This document shows, one piece after another, positions 39,171-50,700 of a DNA stretch of 64,000 nucleotides; positions within the stretch are counted from its first letter, which is position 1, and each line of letters starts with the position of its first letter. This DNA is from Phalacrocorax aristotelis. Lineage: Eukaryota; Chordata; Aves; Suliformes; Phalacrocoracidae. The translations under genes and the position numbers were made by a program. A model generated the notes under the pieces. It was not told where the DNA came from. It saw only the letters and a list, made by a program, of their open reading frames with translations, and did not search any database. The stretch covers positions 1,347,001 through 1,411,000 of the forward strand of contig NC_134282.1 in NCBI RefSeq assembly GCF_949628215.1, in the 5' to 3' direction.

Positions 39171-40517
39171 TGTTTTTTGGACCTGATAGGGTCATTAATT
39201 TTCCTGTTACGTGCAACATACATGTGGACCTTGGTAATCATATGCACTTTCGTAACACAATGCTTTCTCACCAGGTCATCTTAACATGGAAAAACCTGAT
39301 CTGCCAAACAAAAAGTTATGTTAGCAAAACTTACTTAGGCAAAACAATATCCACAAATAAGGAAAATAAGAATCTGATCTTCAGCACATTCTTGAGGAAC
39401 TCACCTGAGCAGACTGAAGGTAAAAATTAATGTCACAGCATAGGCCTGATCTGCAGAAAGAAGTTTTCCCATTCTCTATAAGAAACAAAGAGAAGGAAAA
39501 TGCTAGTTTTAGAATTACACTATGAAATGACCGAGTTAGAAGAATTATGAAATGCAAAAGTTTATTTTACCCTCCTTTTTCTTACGCATTCTGATTCACC
39601 ATTGCATGACACAGTTTTTACAACTTACAGTGAAATATTGCAATTAGTTTAATCCTGCATAAATAAAACCGCTTTATACTAAGCAGTAAGTCTCAGTCTC
39701 TCCCCGAAAACTGTTTAAAGTAATTTTGGTTATAATTAGTGACCCCTCAGAACATAATTACTCTGTGACTGGCAGTTTTGCAGTAAAGAGTACCCTCCTG
39801 TCAGATGGGTTTTAAACGGAAAGGTCATTTTGGCTCATAATTTCTATGATTTTATCTCCCTCTCCCCCTCAAAGTTAAAAGCTTAAGTTAACACATGATG
39901 TCTTAAGGGAAAGGAACATGCTTTCTTCTACGGTTTTAGAAATGTACTGTAACCTTGACCTACATGAATAACTTCCGGAGGCAAAAGTGCAGTTTTGTTT
40001 CTCAGAGTAAGTCCTTGGCTTTACCCCCAAATTCATCAGAAGGCTGCTAATCATAGCGTCAAACAAAAGGGCAATTTTTAACAAGTTTTGTGCTTGAGCC
40101 TGTAGGATTTGCCCATCTAAAGCACAGTGCTGCTTTTTCTTTTGCATTTGCCTGCTTCCACTCAGCGTAAGCAGACCCTTAGTTACCTTTCAGCTGACTA
40201 GTATCAATGATAATAACAATACATTTTTATTTTTAGAACACTCCAATCTAAAGGCAAGTTAGCTCTGCACACATATGCATGCACACACAAATGTAAGTAA
40301 TATTGGAACATTTCCAAAGGGCAACAAGTCCTTTTGGAATAGTAATGAATAGAGAAATCATCTTGTGCCCTGCATGAGATAGGTGCATTTCAAGATTTTC
40401 CTGTATAGCTTCCATGAAAATTGGCCCCTAAGCAAGGGTGTGAGTCATTGATGAATAGAGCTCTAAGGCTTCACGCTGTGCAGCAAGAGCTGTAAAAGGC
40501 ATTAGGGGAACACAGGG

Positions 40518-40549
40518 GAGGAGGAGGAGAGAGAGAGGGGGTTAGGAGG
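40518..40549 (+). repeat. Purine-rich (GA/GGA)n tract
   Basis: GGAGGAGGAGGAGAGAGAGA followed by more G and A. Low-complexity polypurine. Confidence 0.75.
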
Positions 40550-40652
40550 TTATTAAATAAAACCTAGTAATGGTTTTACATGAACATTTTTCTGAACAGT
40601 GTTTTGAAAAACGTACATCCGAACCCACTGGGCCCCATTCAGACTGCTGGCT

Positions 40653-40671
40653 GCAGTGCCCTCTGTTGGCT
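40653..40671 (-). promoter_or_regulatory. CTCF-like motif
   Basis: GCAGTGCCCTCTGTTGGCTG agrees at about 13 of 19 positions with the reverse complement of the CTCF consensus. Motif match only. Confidence 0.35.
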
Positions 40672-41911
40672 GATGCTCAAAGGGGCTGTACGGACCCTGC
40701 GCCACTGGCAGAAAACAAGCTTTTGTCCCTGCTTAAAGGGACCTGTTGTTACAGCTACCCTAGCAGCCTCTTCCTGAAAACTCAGGTTGTACAAGTAGAA
40801 TAAATTACCCTATGTTGTTACGGCTTACAGCATTTTTTTACATGAATATTGCAGCAAAAAGATGGGTTTTTGTCTCCTTTGCACCCATATCCACCACACA
40901 AAAGCCCATGCCCACAACACTGTACCAGCAAGTCACAGCCTTCACCAGCACAGTTATGCAAAAAGTCTAGAACAGACCAAAAAGAACCTACTGGTGACAT
41001 TTTTAAACTTCCTCAGAGGTATTTGATTTTGGCTTACACTTGTTTTTTAAGACCACTGCATTAAAATTGGTGCCAATGTATATAATTTCCTGGTTAGCAA
41101 CAGACTGTATGTAACTGATAACGTATCACACCTGGATTATGAGCATTTTTCTTTTTATACACCTGTGTTTCTCCTACCTAATCAGGAGAGCCAGGTTTCA
41201 AAAAAGACACCAGACCTTTAGTCAATATGTAAGTCATCACCATGCCAGATTCCCCGTCCTTCAAGCTTCCTGCACGTGCTGATCTCCGACTCACCTGTGC
41301 AGTCCCCTCACTCTCTCTTCCCATTTTTGCTTCTTCCGTTGTCTTAGCAGTCTTGGTGCACCCATCTGAAAGGAAAGATACCATGGGCCCCATTACACCC
41401 CGTCATCAAACACCTTGTGACTTACAGGGGAAAAGGTTCACATGTGAAATTTATTATAATCAGTGATTAAATGACACTCACTGGCTACATTGGTTTAGTT
41501 ACAGATAATCCAATAACCCTTTAAATAAGGCTTTTTTCGGTAGATGGCTTAGATGAACAGCCAGGAAAAAATGTTTTGCTGTATTTTAGATAACAAAAGT
41601 ATCACCTGCTAGAAAGCAAATTGTAATGGAAATCTTGATTTTCACACACGTAACTATTTAAGGAGCTTGGACATAAACTAACTAACAGAAAATATTTTTT
41701 TAAGAGGCTGGAAAGGAGCTATACGTGTTTTAAAGGACAGAAAGAGTGGGCTTACATTTATGTAATTGTAACAAATGGGCACAGTGGTCTACATAATTGA
41801 AAATTCAATCCAAAAGGAATGCTAACAGAGGAAGATAGTTTGTCATGTTACAATTACTTTTGTTCCCCTAACAGCTTTAAAAATAACACACGATTTAGAA
41901 AAAAACCCTTC

Positions 41912-41937
41912 TGTGTGTATGTGTATATATATATATT
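41912..41937 (+). repeat. TG/TA microsatellite
   Basis: TGTGTGTATGTGTATATATA continuing as TA repeats. Confidence 0.8.
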
Positions 41938-42039
41938 TAAGAACAGGAATTGTATTTTCCCTTTTAACCAAGAAGCCAATAAATATTGTTGCTGTTAAAA
42001 AAGAAAACAACACAAAACCCCCCAGAACTACACAGACAT

Positions 42040-42058
42040 GCAGCACCATCTGCTGGGT
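42040..42058 (-). promoter_or_regulatory. CTCF-like motif
   Basis: GCAGCACCATCTGCTGGG fits the reverse complement of the CTCF core (CAGCGCCCTCTGCTGG type) with two core differences. Same orientation as the copy at 40.65 kb. Confidence 0.3.
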
Positions 42059-42364
42059 TAGTTTGTCTGTCAAGCATCTGTGCGCTCGCAGAATATATTA
42101 CCACGGGCAGAAGAAGCGAAAAGCCATACAAACAAAAGCACATCATGGAGATTTGTTTAGTCAGGATCAGGCAAGAGAAATCAAGGGGTGCGGAATTTCC
42201 ATTAAAATCGTGAAACAATACTCTTTACTCATACAACGCTGTATACTTTTCAGACACTATGTATAAATACTGTACTCACAAAAACATATGAACAGAATGT
42301 TTATGATTACAAAAATTCAGAAGTTTGGTAGGTGTTTTAAATAACTGGATCAAGATTGATCTAA

Positions 42365-42650
42365 TTTGATTTCTTGCATCTATGCATTATGGTACATGAT
42401 TATAAATTACCATTTTTTGCACTGGATGCCTGCCTTGCTTAGTGAATAGGACTGACTGTTCACCTAATTACAAACAACTATCCAATAATTTGCTTCCTTC
42501 TTATCACGCACTATGTGGTCTCGTGTGTTATTTAACACATAAACTCTGCTTGGATAACACAAGATTATCAGGCGCTCATCACTGCAGTGCCACACTGCAT
42601 TACAGACATTATATTAAAATCCCTGCAAGGTGATTTGTATTTATTTTTCA
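42365..42650. other. Conserved-element-like noncoding block about 2 kb upstream of CCDC39
   Basis: Contains GATTATAAATTACC, CACCTAATTACAAAC and a GATAACACAAGATTATCAG dyad, non-repetitive. It could be a distal enhancer of the neighbourhood. Conservation not tested. Confidence 0.2.
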
Positions 42651-44178
42651 CACACAGCGAGCAAGAGGCTCTCATTTTGGCTAGGGAAGGAAAGGGCCCC
42701 TAACACGTATACGCTGATGTGCTATTGTAGTCTCTGCTGTATTTCTAGTAGCTTGTAGTGTCTTTGGAATTCAACCTTTCCATTCAGCCAGGTTACCGAA
42801 CTGCACTCTGCAACACCTAGCTCTTGGCATGCTACCCTCCAGTGGGTCAAAAAGCAGAGTACTTAGCAGGCAGCCCTTTCGCCCGACACCTCCCAGACAG
42901 CTGGTGCTTCTGCCTCGTTATCACACCAATGCATCACCCCTGCACCGACCCCTTTGTGCTTATCCCCATTTCTGATAGGGTGCTGAGAGCTGCTGGTCCT
43001 AAGAATTCATTTTGAAAAGCCAGCTGTCTTCTCATGTCAATCTTCTACAGGTCTCCTCCACATATACTAGAATCAAGAACACATATATCTTAAGAAGCCT
43101 CATTTTTCTGTCTATAGAAACTTCCCTTCTTAATAGCCGTATATCTCAGCTATCTTTTATCCTCCTGCAGATGACCATCTTTGTCTTGTCCACCCTGGTA
43201 ATGCAGGTCAAACCATTCCACATTCCTCTGGAAGACGCTAACTGTGCTCTGCACATCATTCTCAGCATCAGGCGGACACCATCTCTGAGCAGGCTGCAGA
43301 AGCATATGCAAAGAGACCAAAGCAGAGGACTTGGGCCATCATGTCTTCACACACCCCAGAAGGCGAGCAGGAAGGTGACAGGAGGCTGCTTGCTGCCAGT
43401 TACTGTCTCGAGCCACTACATTTTCCTGCTGTTTACCAGGACTGCCAAGCTGGCTTCTTCAAAAATAGCGTTCAGCACATCTTAGGACATAGTCCGCTGT
43501 GCCACGTAGACAACAGAGGCAAAAAAGACCTTCCTCATGACCTCTGCCTTTTTTTTCACAGGTAGCTTGAGGCACTGTTCCTCTATTTTTAAGAAACTAG
43601 GTTGTCTCCTCACATTGTTCTTTTTTATTTCAATACCTTTAAGAATAACTTGAGACTCTTCTCAGGGAGATGATCAGTGAAGCAACCAACAAAGACAAGC
43701 AATAACCTGCACAATATTGCAAGTTGCTGCTTTGGTGCAGCCTCATCAGGCCTGACTTTCACGGTTCTTCAGTGATCTTTTCTTGTCTGGAAATATCATT
43801 CCATAACATATGGCAGATATCTAGCAAAATCAGTGTCTCCAGCTACGGTCAGTGCTGCTGTTACACCGTAGGCCCATGCTTTTTAACAAACCTCACTGCA
43901 AACTCCTCACTCCTCCAAACCCATTTGTCAGTGCTTCTTGTCAGACTAAGTAAAACAATTAGAGAGTAAGATGAAGCCTTACCTTTCCTAGTTCATGGGA
44001 TCAGAAACTCAAGGTTGGAATTTCTTATCTTCTCTTGGTTGTTTCCCTCAAGAATTAAGGCATTTGCAACTCAAGTGATCTTTTACCCCTTGCAAATTAT
44101 AACCCGGCATAATGTTAAAGTCTTTTTTTTACTGTAAGTGAGTAAAGATAAAATATTTAATCTGAGTTGTTCTATCTA

Positions 44179-44207
44179 TTCTAGAATAGGGTTCTAGGGT
44201 CTAGAAC
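44179..44207. promoter_or_regulatory. TTCTAGAA-containing palindrome block beside the CR1 fragment
   Basis: TTCTAGAA at 44179-44186 is followed by a perfect 7-bp inverted repeat, GTTCTAG-GGT-CTAGAAC, at 44191-44207. The TTCnnGAA units resemble heat-shock-element modules. Whether any factor binds is unknown. Confidence 0.25.
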
Positions 44208-44335
44208 ACAAGTGTGCTGGGGGGCGGCTGAGGCAGCTGGGGGGGTTTAGCCTGGAGAAGAGGGGGCTGAGGGGAGCCCTTCTCGCTCTCTGCAGCTGCC
44301 CGAAAGGAGGCTGCGGTGAGGTGGCGGAGCCTCCC
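44208..44335 (+). mobile_element. CR1 LINE fragment (avian type) at the upstream edge of the promoter
   Basis: GTTTAGCCTGGAGAAGAGGG, followed by GCTGAGGGGAGCCC, a CGCTCTCTGCAGCTGCC segment and GAAAGGAGGCTGCGGTGAGG, reads as the conserved 3' half of avian CR1 in the sense direction. The element is an internal fragment; its 8-bp-repeat 3' end is not seen, and its right edge fades into the CpG island. It lies about 300 bp from the CCDC39 start codon. Confidence 0.85.
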
Positions 44336-44523
44336 TGCCTGGGCTGACCCCGGGCTGAGGCGGCTGTGGGGCCGGCGGGCAGGGAGGCCATGGCGCGGGG
44401 CGGCCTTCGCTCGGCGGCCTGGGCCGACGACACCGGCTCTGGGGCCTTCCGCTGCGGCACGGGGACAAGCGCCTGCCGGCGCGGCCACCGCCTCCAGCCA
44501 GCCCGGTAACGCCGGCCCGGCCT

Positions 44524-44544
44524 GGGGCGGGGCGCGGGGCGGCT
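44524..44544 (+). promoter_or_regulatory. GC-box cluster (SP1/KLF type) in the CCDC39 promoter
   Basis: GGGGCGGGGC followed by GCGGGGCGGC lies about 90-110 bp upstream of the start codon. This is a typical activator cluster of TATA-less CpG-island promoters. Motif match only. Confidence 0.55.
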
Positions 44545-44588
44545 CCCGCCTCCGCGACGCCCAGGGGCTCGGCCGCCGGCGCCTCGCC

Positions 44589-44602
44589 GTTGCTAAGGGG
44601 CC
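44589..44602 (+). promoter_or_regulatory. X-box-like RFX site 31 bp upstream of the CCDC39 start codon
   Basis: GTTGCTAAGGGGCC matches 11 of 14 positions of the RFX consensus GTTGCYAKGGNAAC, with a perfect left half site (GTTGCTA). RFX factors with FOXJ1 are known to drive motile-cilium genes, so an X-box close to the start of CCDC39 is expected. The right half site is weak. Confidence 0.5.
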
Positions 44603-44632
44603 CGGCGACGCCAGAGCTGGTTCCCCGCCGCC

Positions 44633-44743
44633 ATGGAGGGCGTCCGCAGCCGCTCCACCGCCTCGGTGCTGGCCGCGCTCCGCTGGGACGATGGCTTCGC
44701 CGTCCCCGTGGCCAACGCGGAGAACAAGGCGCTGGAAGACGAA
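44633..44743 (+). CDS. CCDC39: CCDC39 coding exon 1 (residues 1-37)
   Basis: The exon starts at the Kozak-perfect ATG, lies inside the CpG island and ends in GAA before the donor GTGAGC. The first 10 residues ([10 protein letters not shown]) do not resemble mammalian CCDC39; similarity begins at [20 protein letters not shown]. Phase 0 at the 3' edge. Confidence 0.94.
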
Positions 44744-47700
44744 GTGAGCGCGGGGCGACGGGCGGGGAGGGAGCGGGCAAGGTAAAGGTAAGCCCCCGGC
44801 GGCCCCAGCGGGTTCCCCGGCCCGCGAGGGGCTCCGGCGGCCCGTCCCTGCCCGCCCGCCTCAGGGCGCGGGGCGGCTCGGAGCTCGGAGCCGCGGGGGC
44901 GGGAGGGCGGGAGCTCGGCCCTGGCCGTGAGGCGCGGGGCTGCCGCCGCCGCCGGGCCCCCGCCGCCTCCCCTCAGCGCGGCTGCTCCGGGTGCGGAACC
45001 TCGGCCGGTTGGGTTGCTTGATGATAAGCAACGGTACTTAATGGCAAAAGTGGCTATGTCGCTACGTTTTCTTCCGAAATCTCTCATTTCAACGCTTTGA
45101 AGGAATGTGGTGCGTCCTTGTTGTGTTTTTTGGTCAGTAAGCGCTAAGACTATCTTTTTAAGTAGTTGCAGGTATTAAGTGCTCAACTAAAAGCAGTCGC
45201 TTGACAATTCTAACTCTTAAATAGCTGCAGAAGATGCAAAAAGAAAAGGTAAACCTGCAGAATGAGTTGGCCGACTTTGAGGAGCGTATAGAAGCGATGA
45301 CATCTCATTTGAAAAACGTAAGACAAGAATTGAGCTTCACTCAGGTAAATTGCTACCTCTTGCAGATCCGCTTTATTGGACAAACCTGGACTTGTAGTAT
45401 CTTTCTGTGGCAGGTATCCCTATGTATTCTGCCAGCTTTGTTGGAGATTTGTCAGGACTTTCATAGGAAACAAAATTTAAACTATACATATCGGTGGTAT
45501 TATGTGGTGGTCATTAGAAAGACCACCCAAGATCAAATGATCTGTGCATAGTAGAACGCCAAGAATAATGAGTTTTCGAATTCTATATTAATAGAGGCTT
45601 TTGTAAGAATAATTCAGTCAAGGAAAGTAAAACATCAGTGTAAGGGGAAAACAAGTTTATAATCTCCATTATGGTCAAGAGTTAATTGTGAAATGCTAGT
45701 AAAGAGTTAATTCATGGACATGAAAAGAAAGTGAGATGGTTAAGGTACGTGTTCACTTACACTTGGAAGTAATTGGCCAAAATGGGTGGTTTAGATTTCT
45801 AAAGAGTCCCGCGTCAAAGCTGCACACCTTTCAGGTAAAATATCCCAGGTGAAAAAGTCTTAAGAAACTTCCCTGCAGCTGAGCAACTTATTAATTTTTT
45901 TTTGTGCTAGAGTCAAGTTTTTACCTGCACACAAAGAAAGAGGCAGCACATACTAGTCTCTGTTTAAGAGAAGGTTCTAGTAAATTATAGATTTGTTATT
46001 ATACAAGGAAGAAAACCCTGTTAAATCACTTTTGTCAGATAGATTAGGCAATATAGTGCTATAGGCCAGCCTGGTGGTGGTCTGTCTCTGGACAAAACAA
46101 TAAAATGGTTTCTTTTTCTGTGCCTCCTGAATCAGACGTAAAGCTGCTGGTGATCAAGAGACTCGGATTTTGATTTTGAAAGATTAAGATTTGGAATCTT
46201 GGGTAAAATATCTTTCAGCTGAATTTTTAGGACTATAAATGGTTGATCTGTAGATATCTGGTACAATACAACGGGGGTAGGGGTGGGTGTATATTAGAAT
46301 ATGTATATTTGAGATACTAAAATCCACACAGTAAAGTTGCCCTGAAAATTCCTGTATTTACATGACAAAATCATACCATCTCTGACTTGGGATTTGGTTG
46401 TATGTAAGTTTTGTGTTTTTTTGATGTATGCCTCTTGTTTATTGTAAAATGCTGAACTGTATTATTCTCTAGTCTCTTTACAAAGCCAGAGAGAATGAAG
46501 TCGAAACTGAACAACACTTTAAAGCCCTTGCTGAGAGAGAATGTGGACGTCTCAAAAGTGAGATTAAACGACTGGAAGATGAGATAGTTTCCTTAAGAGG
46601 AAAGAAAAACAGTCAAGAAGTAAGGCTTAAAATTTTTGTAAGAAAACCCCCATATTGCAAGTAGATTTTGTGACTTGTCCTCATTTGGACTTACAGAAAT
46701 TATAGTAGCTAATTATAATTAAATCTCATAAACAATAATAAATTATCTGGGTGTGCCTTTCCCTCTGTAGGCAAGTGGGGTGACACTGAGGATCTCCTTG
46801 TGTAGACTGGTCAAGGCTTAGCAAATATTAGCTAGATACTGAAAGACTGCAGTTCCTAATGTTCTTAATGCCAGATACACAGCCACACATCCATGTCACC
46901 ATCTTGTGAATTCTCACAGGTATTTTCTTTATGGTTTAAAAATTAAATTGTTGGTGGCAAATCTTCCCACTTAAACTTGGGGCATGATTCCAAGATGAAA
47001 AATTTGCTTTACATTTAAAAAAAAGTGATCTAATGCGATCTAATTAGAAGCGTTTTTCTGTTTAATGGAACCATCTCTTTTTCTAAGAATAATTTAAATT
47101 ATATTTGTTTATTGTTTTTATTTTCTCTCTTCTCATTAAGTCTATTTGTAATCTCCAGTCTCTTGGCATGGGTAGCCCGATGAAGATATCCTTGCTATTC
47201 AGCTGGATCCAGATTCTTTCATAGCTGTGTCAGGAAGTCTCTTCACAGTCATGTAGGGCCATTTGTAAACTGATAGGCAGGATAAGGGTCTAAGAACTGG
47301 AACTTAATGTGTGAGGGAGAAGCTTTACCCTATGATGCCTCAGATCAGTTAAAGAATAAATATCCCACACATAGGCGTATCTCACCAGAGGTTGACTTTT
47401 CTGTTTAAAATTATTTGCATTTCAAGTTTGTGGTAACCTATTGCCCTGTTTCGTCTTTAAAACCAGGATCTGTATTAGCATTCCTTAAGTATAATGCACA
47501 ATTAACAAAAAAAAGAAAACTAGCAGTTCTGTTGGCGACAAGATGTATGCAAACTTGTTACAGTAGCTCGAACTGGTTGTTTCAATTACTATTCCAGGAA
47601 AATATTAGACATTTAATATTAACCCTTTAATTTATCTCTATTTTTCTTAGAATACTATAAGTAAAACCACTAAGAAGTTGGAAAACTTAAAACAACAGAT

Positions 47701-50700
47701 GAACTGTGATGAGGAAGTTCTGGAGAGCTGGATAAAGGAATCAAGTCGTAAAGATGATGATGCTATTACAATCCAGAAATATGCACAACAAGATGAAGGG
47801 AAACTAGGAGTAAGTAGAAATGACAGCAATTCAGAAACAAAACAGAGAACCATTTTAGCATTTGAAGCCTTTGTTATGTTATTAAGTCAGGTAAGGTGGA
47901 GACAAGTTTTTGTACAACAGTGCTTTTAAACTGCTTTCCGCTTAGCACAACAGAGCAATTCTGCATGAGGATCACTTTAAAGGTCAGAAAGATCAGGTTT
48001 TACAACAAGTGAAAGGCGTAATTGAAGACATTAATTTGTTTGTTCATCTGGGCAAAATTTAAGTTTGAGGTTTTCTGAGAAAGTGCACAAATGGCTAATA
48101 AAGTCTAGAAGACACTGCCAGTGAATTAAGAGAGGACTTTGTTCAAAAATGCATTCCAGTTAAGGACAAATAGTGCAGATTTCCCCATTAGAACTGAACT
48201 GGTTAATATTACTGAGAACAAAGTATGGCTATTTCAGTAAAGCTGCCCAGAATAATGAAAGATGATATAAATAGGCACAAATTCAGACTTTATATAAGGG
48301 TTCATTCTCAAATATAATACTAATTTAGAGATAAGTATCCCTGGTTAATATTCTTTTGAGCCTTTAAATACAGGGAGGAGAAAACTGATTATTTACTCGT
48401 TAAATACTTAACCAAAAACTTCAGCTTACACAGTCTCACAGATATCATTTACGTTAGCAAGTCACACTGCATAGTAAGTAGAGTAAAGTGAAACAGCTGA
48501 TGCTGAGGACACCACGTACACATTTATATGTGGTGGAGGGTTACTTTGGCCTAGCTCCGGTCGGGTCCCAGGGGCTGACAAGAGATGATGGCCTCTTGTA
48601 TGATCAAAAATTTGTGAGGCTATATTCTCAGGTTTTTTGTTATCTAAACCACAATAAAATTGATGCCTCAGTAATTTCACCCCAGACTATGGCAGAGCTT
48701 TAAGAATTTATAAGACGTTATTTATTTGTTTTCTATTTTCATATCCTTTCATTTTAGGCATTAACCCTTCAAGTAGAAAAGTTGACCATGCAAGCAAATC
48801 AGAAGCGTAGAGCTCTTGATAATGAGCTTACAGAAACCATAACAGCTCAGGTTTGTGCTTAAGGTTCTTGAAGATATCTTGTTGTATATGAAACTTTCAA
48901 AATCAGAAATCATGGGGGTGCTTTCTTTTCAACAGATAGAGCTTGACAAGACAGCTGAAGATTTTCGCAGAGTTCATCAGGAGAGGCAAGAAGTCATCAG
49001 GCAGTGGGAGAACACAATACAACAGATGGAGAAAAGAGATCAACAGATTGATCACTATGCTTTGGTAAAACTGCTGTAACCGATCCATATCGGTATATCG
49101 GCCTTCATTCGTATCTATGATATCGATAGGAATTTTGCCAGTCACACATAGGGTCTTTCAGATGTTCAGTGTTGTCTTTGTGTTTACCTCTGTATTTTAT
49201 TAAGTTGTTTCAAAGTTCAGATATTACTGAAATATATTCAGAATTTATTTTGAATACAGTATCTTTCAGTGTAAGTCATGGTGCTCTGCTTGATACTCTA
49301 CAAGGTTTAATTGTCAATCTAAGGTTGTTGGAAAATGCAAAGCATGCCAGTTTCAGTATTTTCTGTGATCTAAGAATCAACAAGATGGAGTGTTATTTCT
49401 TAGACATAAGGACAGTCAACTGCAAGGAGAGGATTCTGTGTCTGGCATGCAATATAAGACAGAAAATAGAACATTTATTATAGAAGGAACTGGCATTGCT
49501 ACCTCTGAACAAATGCACGACTCACATTTATGTCAGAATTATGATAAATAATCACATTATGGTTAAAAATTTGTCCTTAAGTACATTCTGCAAATTGAGA
49601 GAAGCAACAGCACTCTTCTAATCCAAAAAAGATCCTGTTGGGCATTATGAGTCAGAATTAATTTCTAAAAGATATAGTTGTCTTTGGTTTTGTCAGTGTC
49701 TTATGCACAGATGGTACAATGCAGGAGGTACAAATAAAGTATATTTTATCCTGACTCTGTCAGAAAAAGTGTGAACTCCTCAGAAAGTTCTGCAGGGCAA
49801 TAGAACAGATGCACCAGAAAAAGCCTGAAGGATCAGCGTAGAGAAAAATTTTTTAAATGTGGATTCCAAAGCAGCAATGGCTTTTTTTGAAGGGCGGGAG
49901 GGGGGCAGTGGATAAAGCATAATTACATGTACAGGAAGGCTCTACCTAAATCCTTAGCTCTTCTAGAACAGTATTTTCCTGCCGAAAGAATATCTGCTTT
50001 GTTATGTTGCCCATACGGGTATTAGGTATACCCTGAGTAGAAACATGGTTTAAATAGGCTTAAGATATAACACTAAAAAAGGTAACAATAGAGGGTGACA
50101 AGCTGGAAGAAATACTACCAAACAGAAAATATAATGGTCTAATTTAGCAGAAATATTTTTGATTTCATAGTATTTCAGGTCAGAAGATTCCTGCAACGAG
50201 CAAACAACAAACAGGTATAAAAAAACCTGCCCCAGCAACAAAAAAACCCCCATCTCCGGCCAACCTTCCATATATTAGTAGTCCTTAGAATGGTCCTAAT
50301 GATGCTTTTGTAAACAGATTATTATTTTTTTCAACATTAGAACTACAGTATAATTTTCCCAGTAACTTAACCTTTCAAAGTACACAACTTTCACTGAATA
50401 GCTATAAATCTGGCAGCTGAAGTAAACATCACTACTGTTAGTATTTTTCTTCCTGCATTTCCTCCTTTTCAAGTCTGTCTGAAGTTTTGTTCACGTAGCT
50501 TTTTCTCTTTCCCCCATTCAATCAATCAAAAATTATTTTTATTTCATATAAGTTTATAGTGTCATGGTTTTTTTTTTTTTTTAATTATTGGAATAGTTTG
50601 GCAGTTTCCAATCCAAAATAACTGTATTTGGTGTTGTGATATATTAGTGGAATATGGTGACCTAAGAGTGCTGTGATCACTCGTCTGTCTCACACAGAGG

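Larger units (their letters stand above)
39171..44178. other. Intergenic, upstream flank of CCDC39, no gene seen
   Basis: Noncoding DNA between the MIR copy and the promoter. A 157-codon frame at 43012-43485 has no family resemblance. No exon of a divergent neighbour is recognised. Holds two CTCF-like motifs and one conserved-element-like block. Confidence 0.65.
44270..45020. promoter_or_regulatory. CpG island covering the CCDC39 promoter, exon 1 and the start of intron 1
   Basis: Base composition switches abruptly from AT-rich to very GC-rich with dense CpG, then falls back after about 45,020. The island surrounds the start codon at 44633. No TATA box is seen at a sensible distance. The transcription start cannot be placed from sequence alone. 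Long open frames on both strands here are a by-product of GC richness. Confidence 0.9.
45345..48757 (+). other. CCDC39 introns 2-4 (1128, 1031 and 948 bp, interrupted by exons 3 and 4)
   Basis: Ordinary intronic sequence. No nested gene, RNA gene or clear repeat was recognised in these three introns. Confidence 0.8.

Noticed and set aside
43012-43485. 157-codon plus-strand frame about 1.2 kb upstream of CCDC39
   Set aside because: No recognisable domain or splice pattern; could not be tied to any known upstream neighbour.
44247-44780. 177-codon minus-strand frame across the CpG island, and 143-164-codon frames on both strands nearby
   Set aside because: Pro/Arg/Gly/Ala-rich products of GC-rich sequence overlapping the real exon 1; GC richness suppresses stop codons.
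47678-47929. Extension of exon 4 into intron 4 as an open frame
   Set aside because: A strong GTAAGT donor at 47810 and the homology junction (KLG then ALTLQ) place the exon end there.
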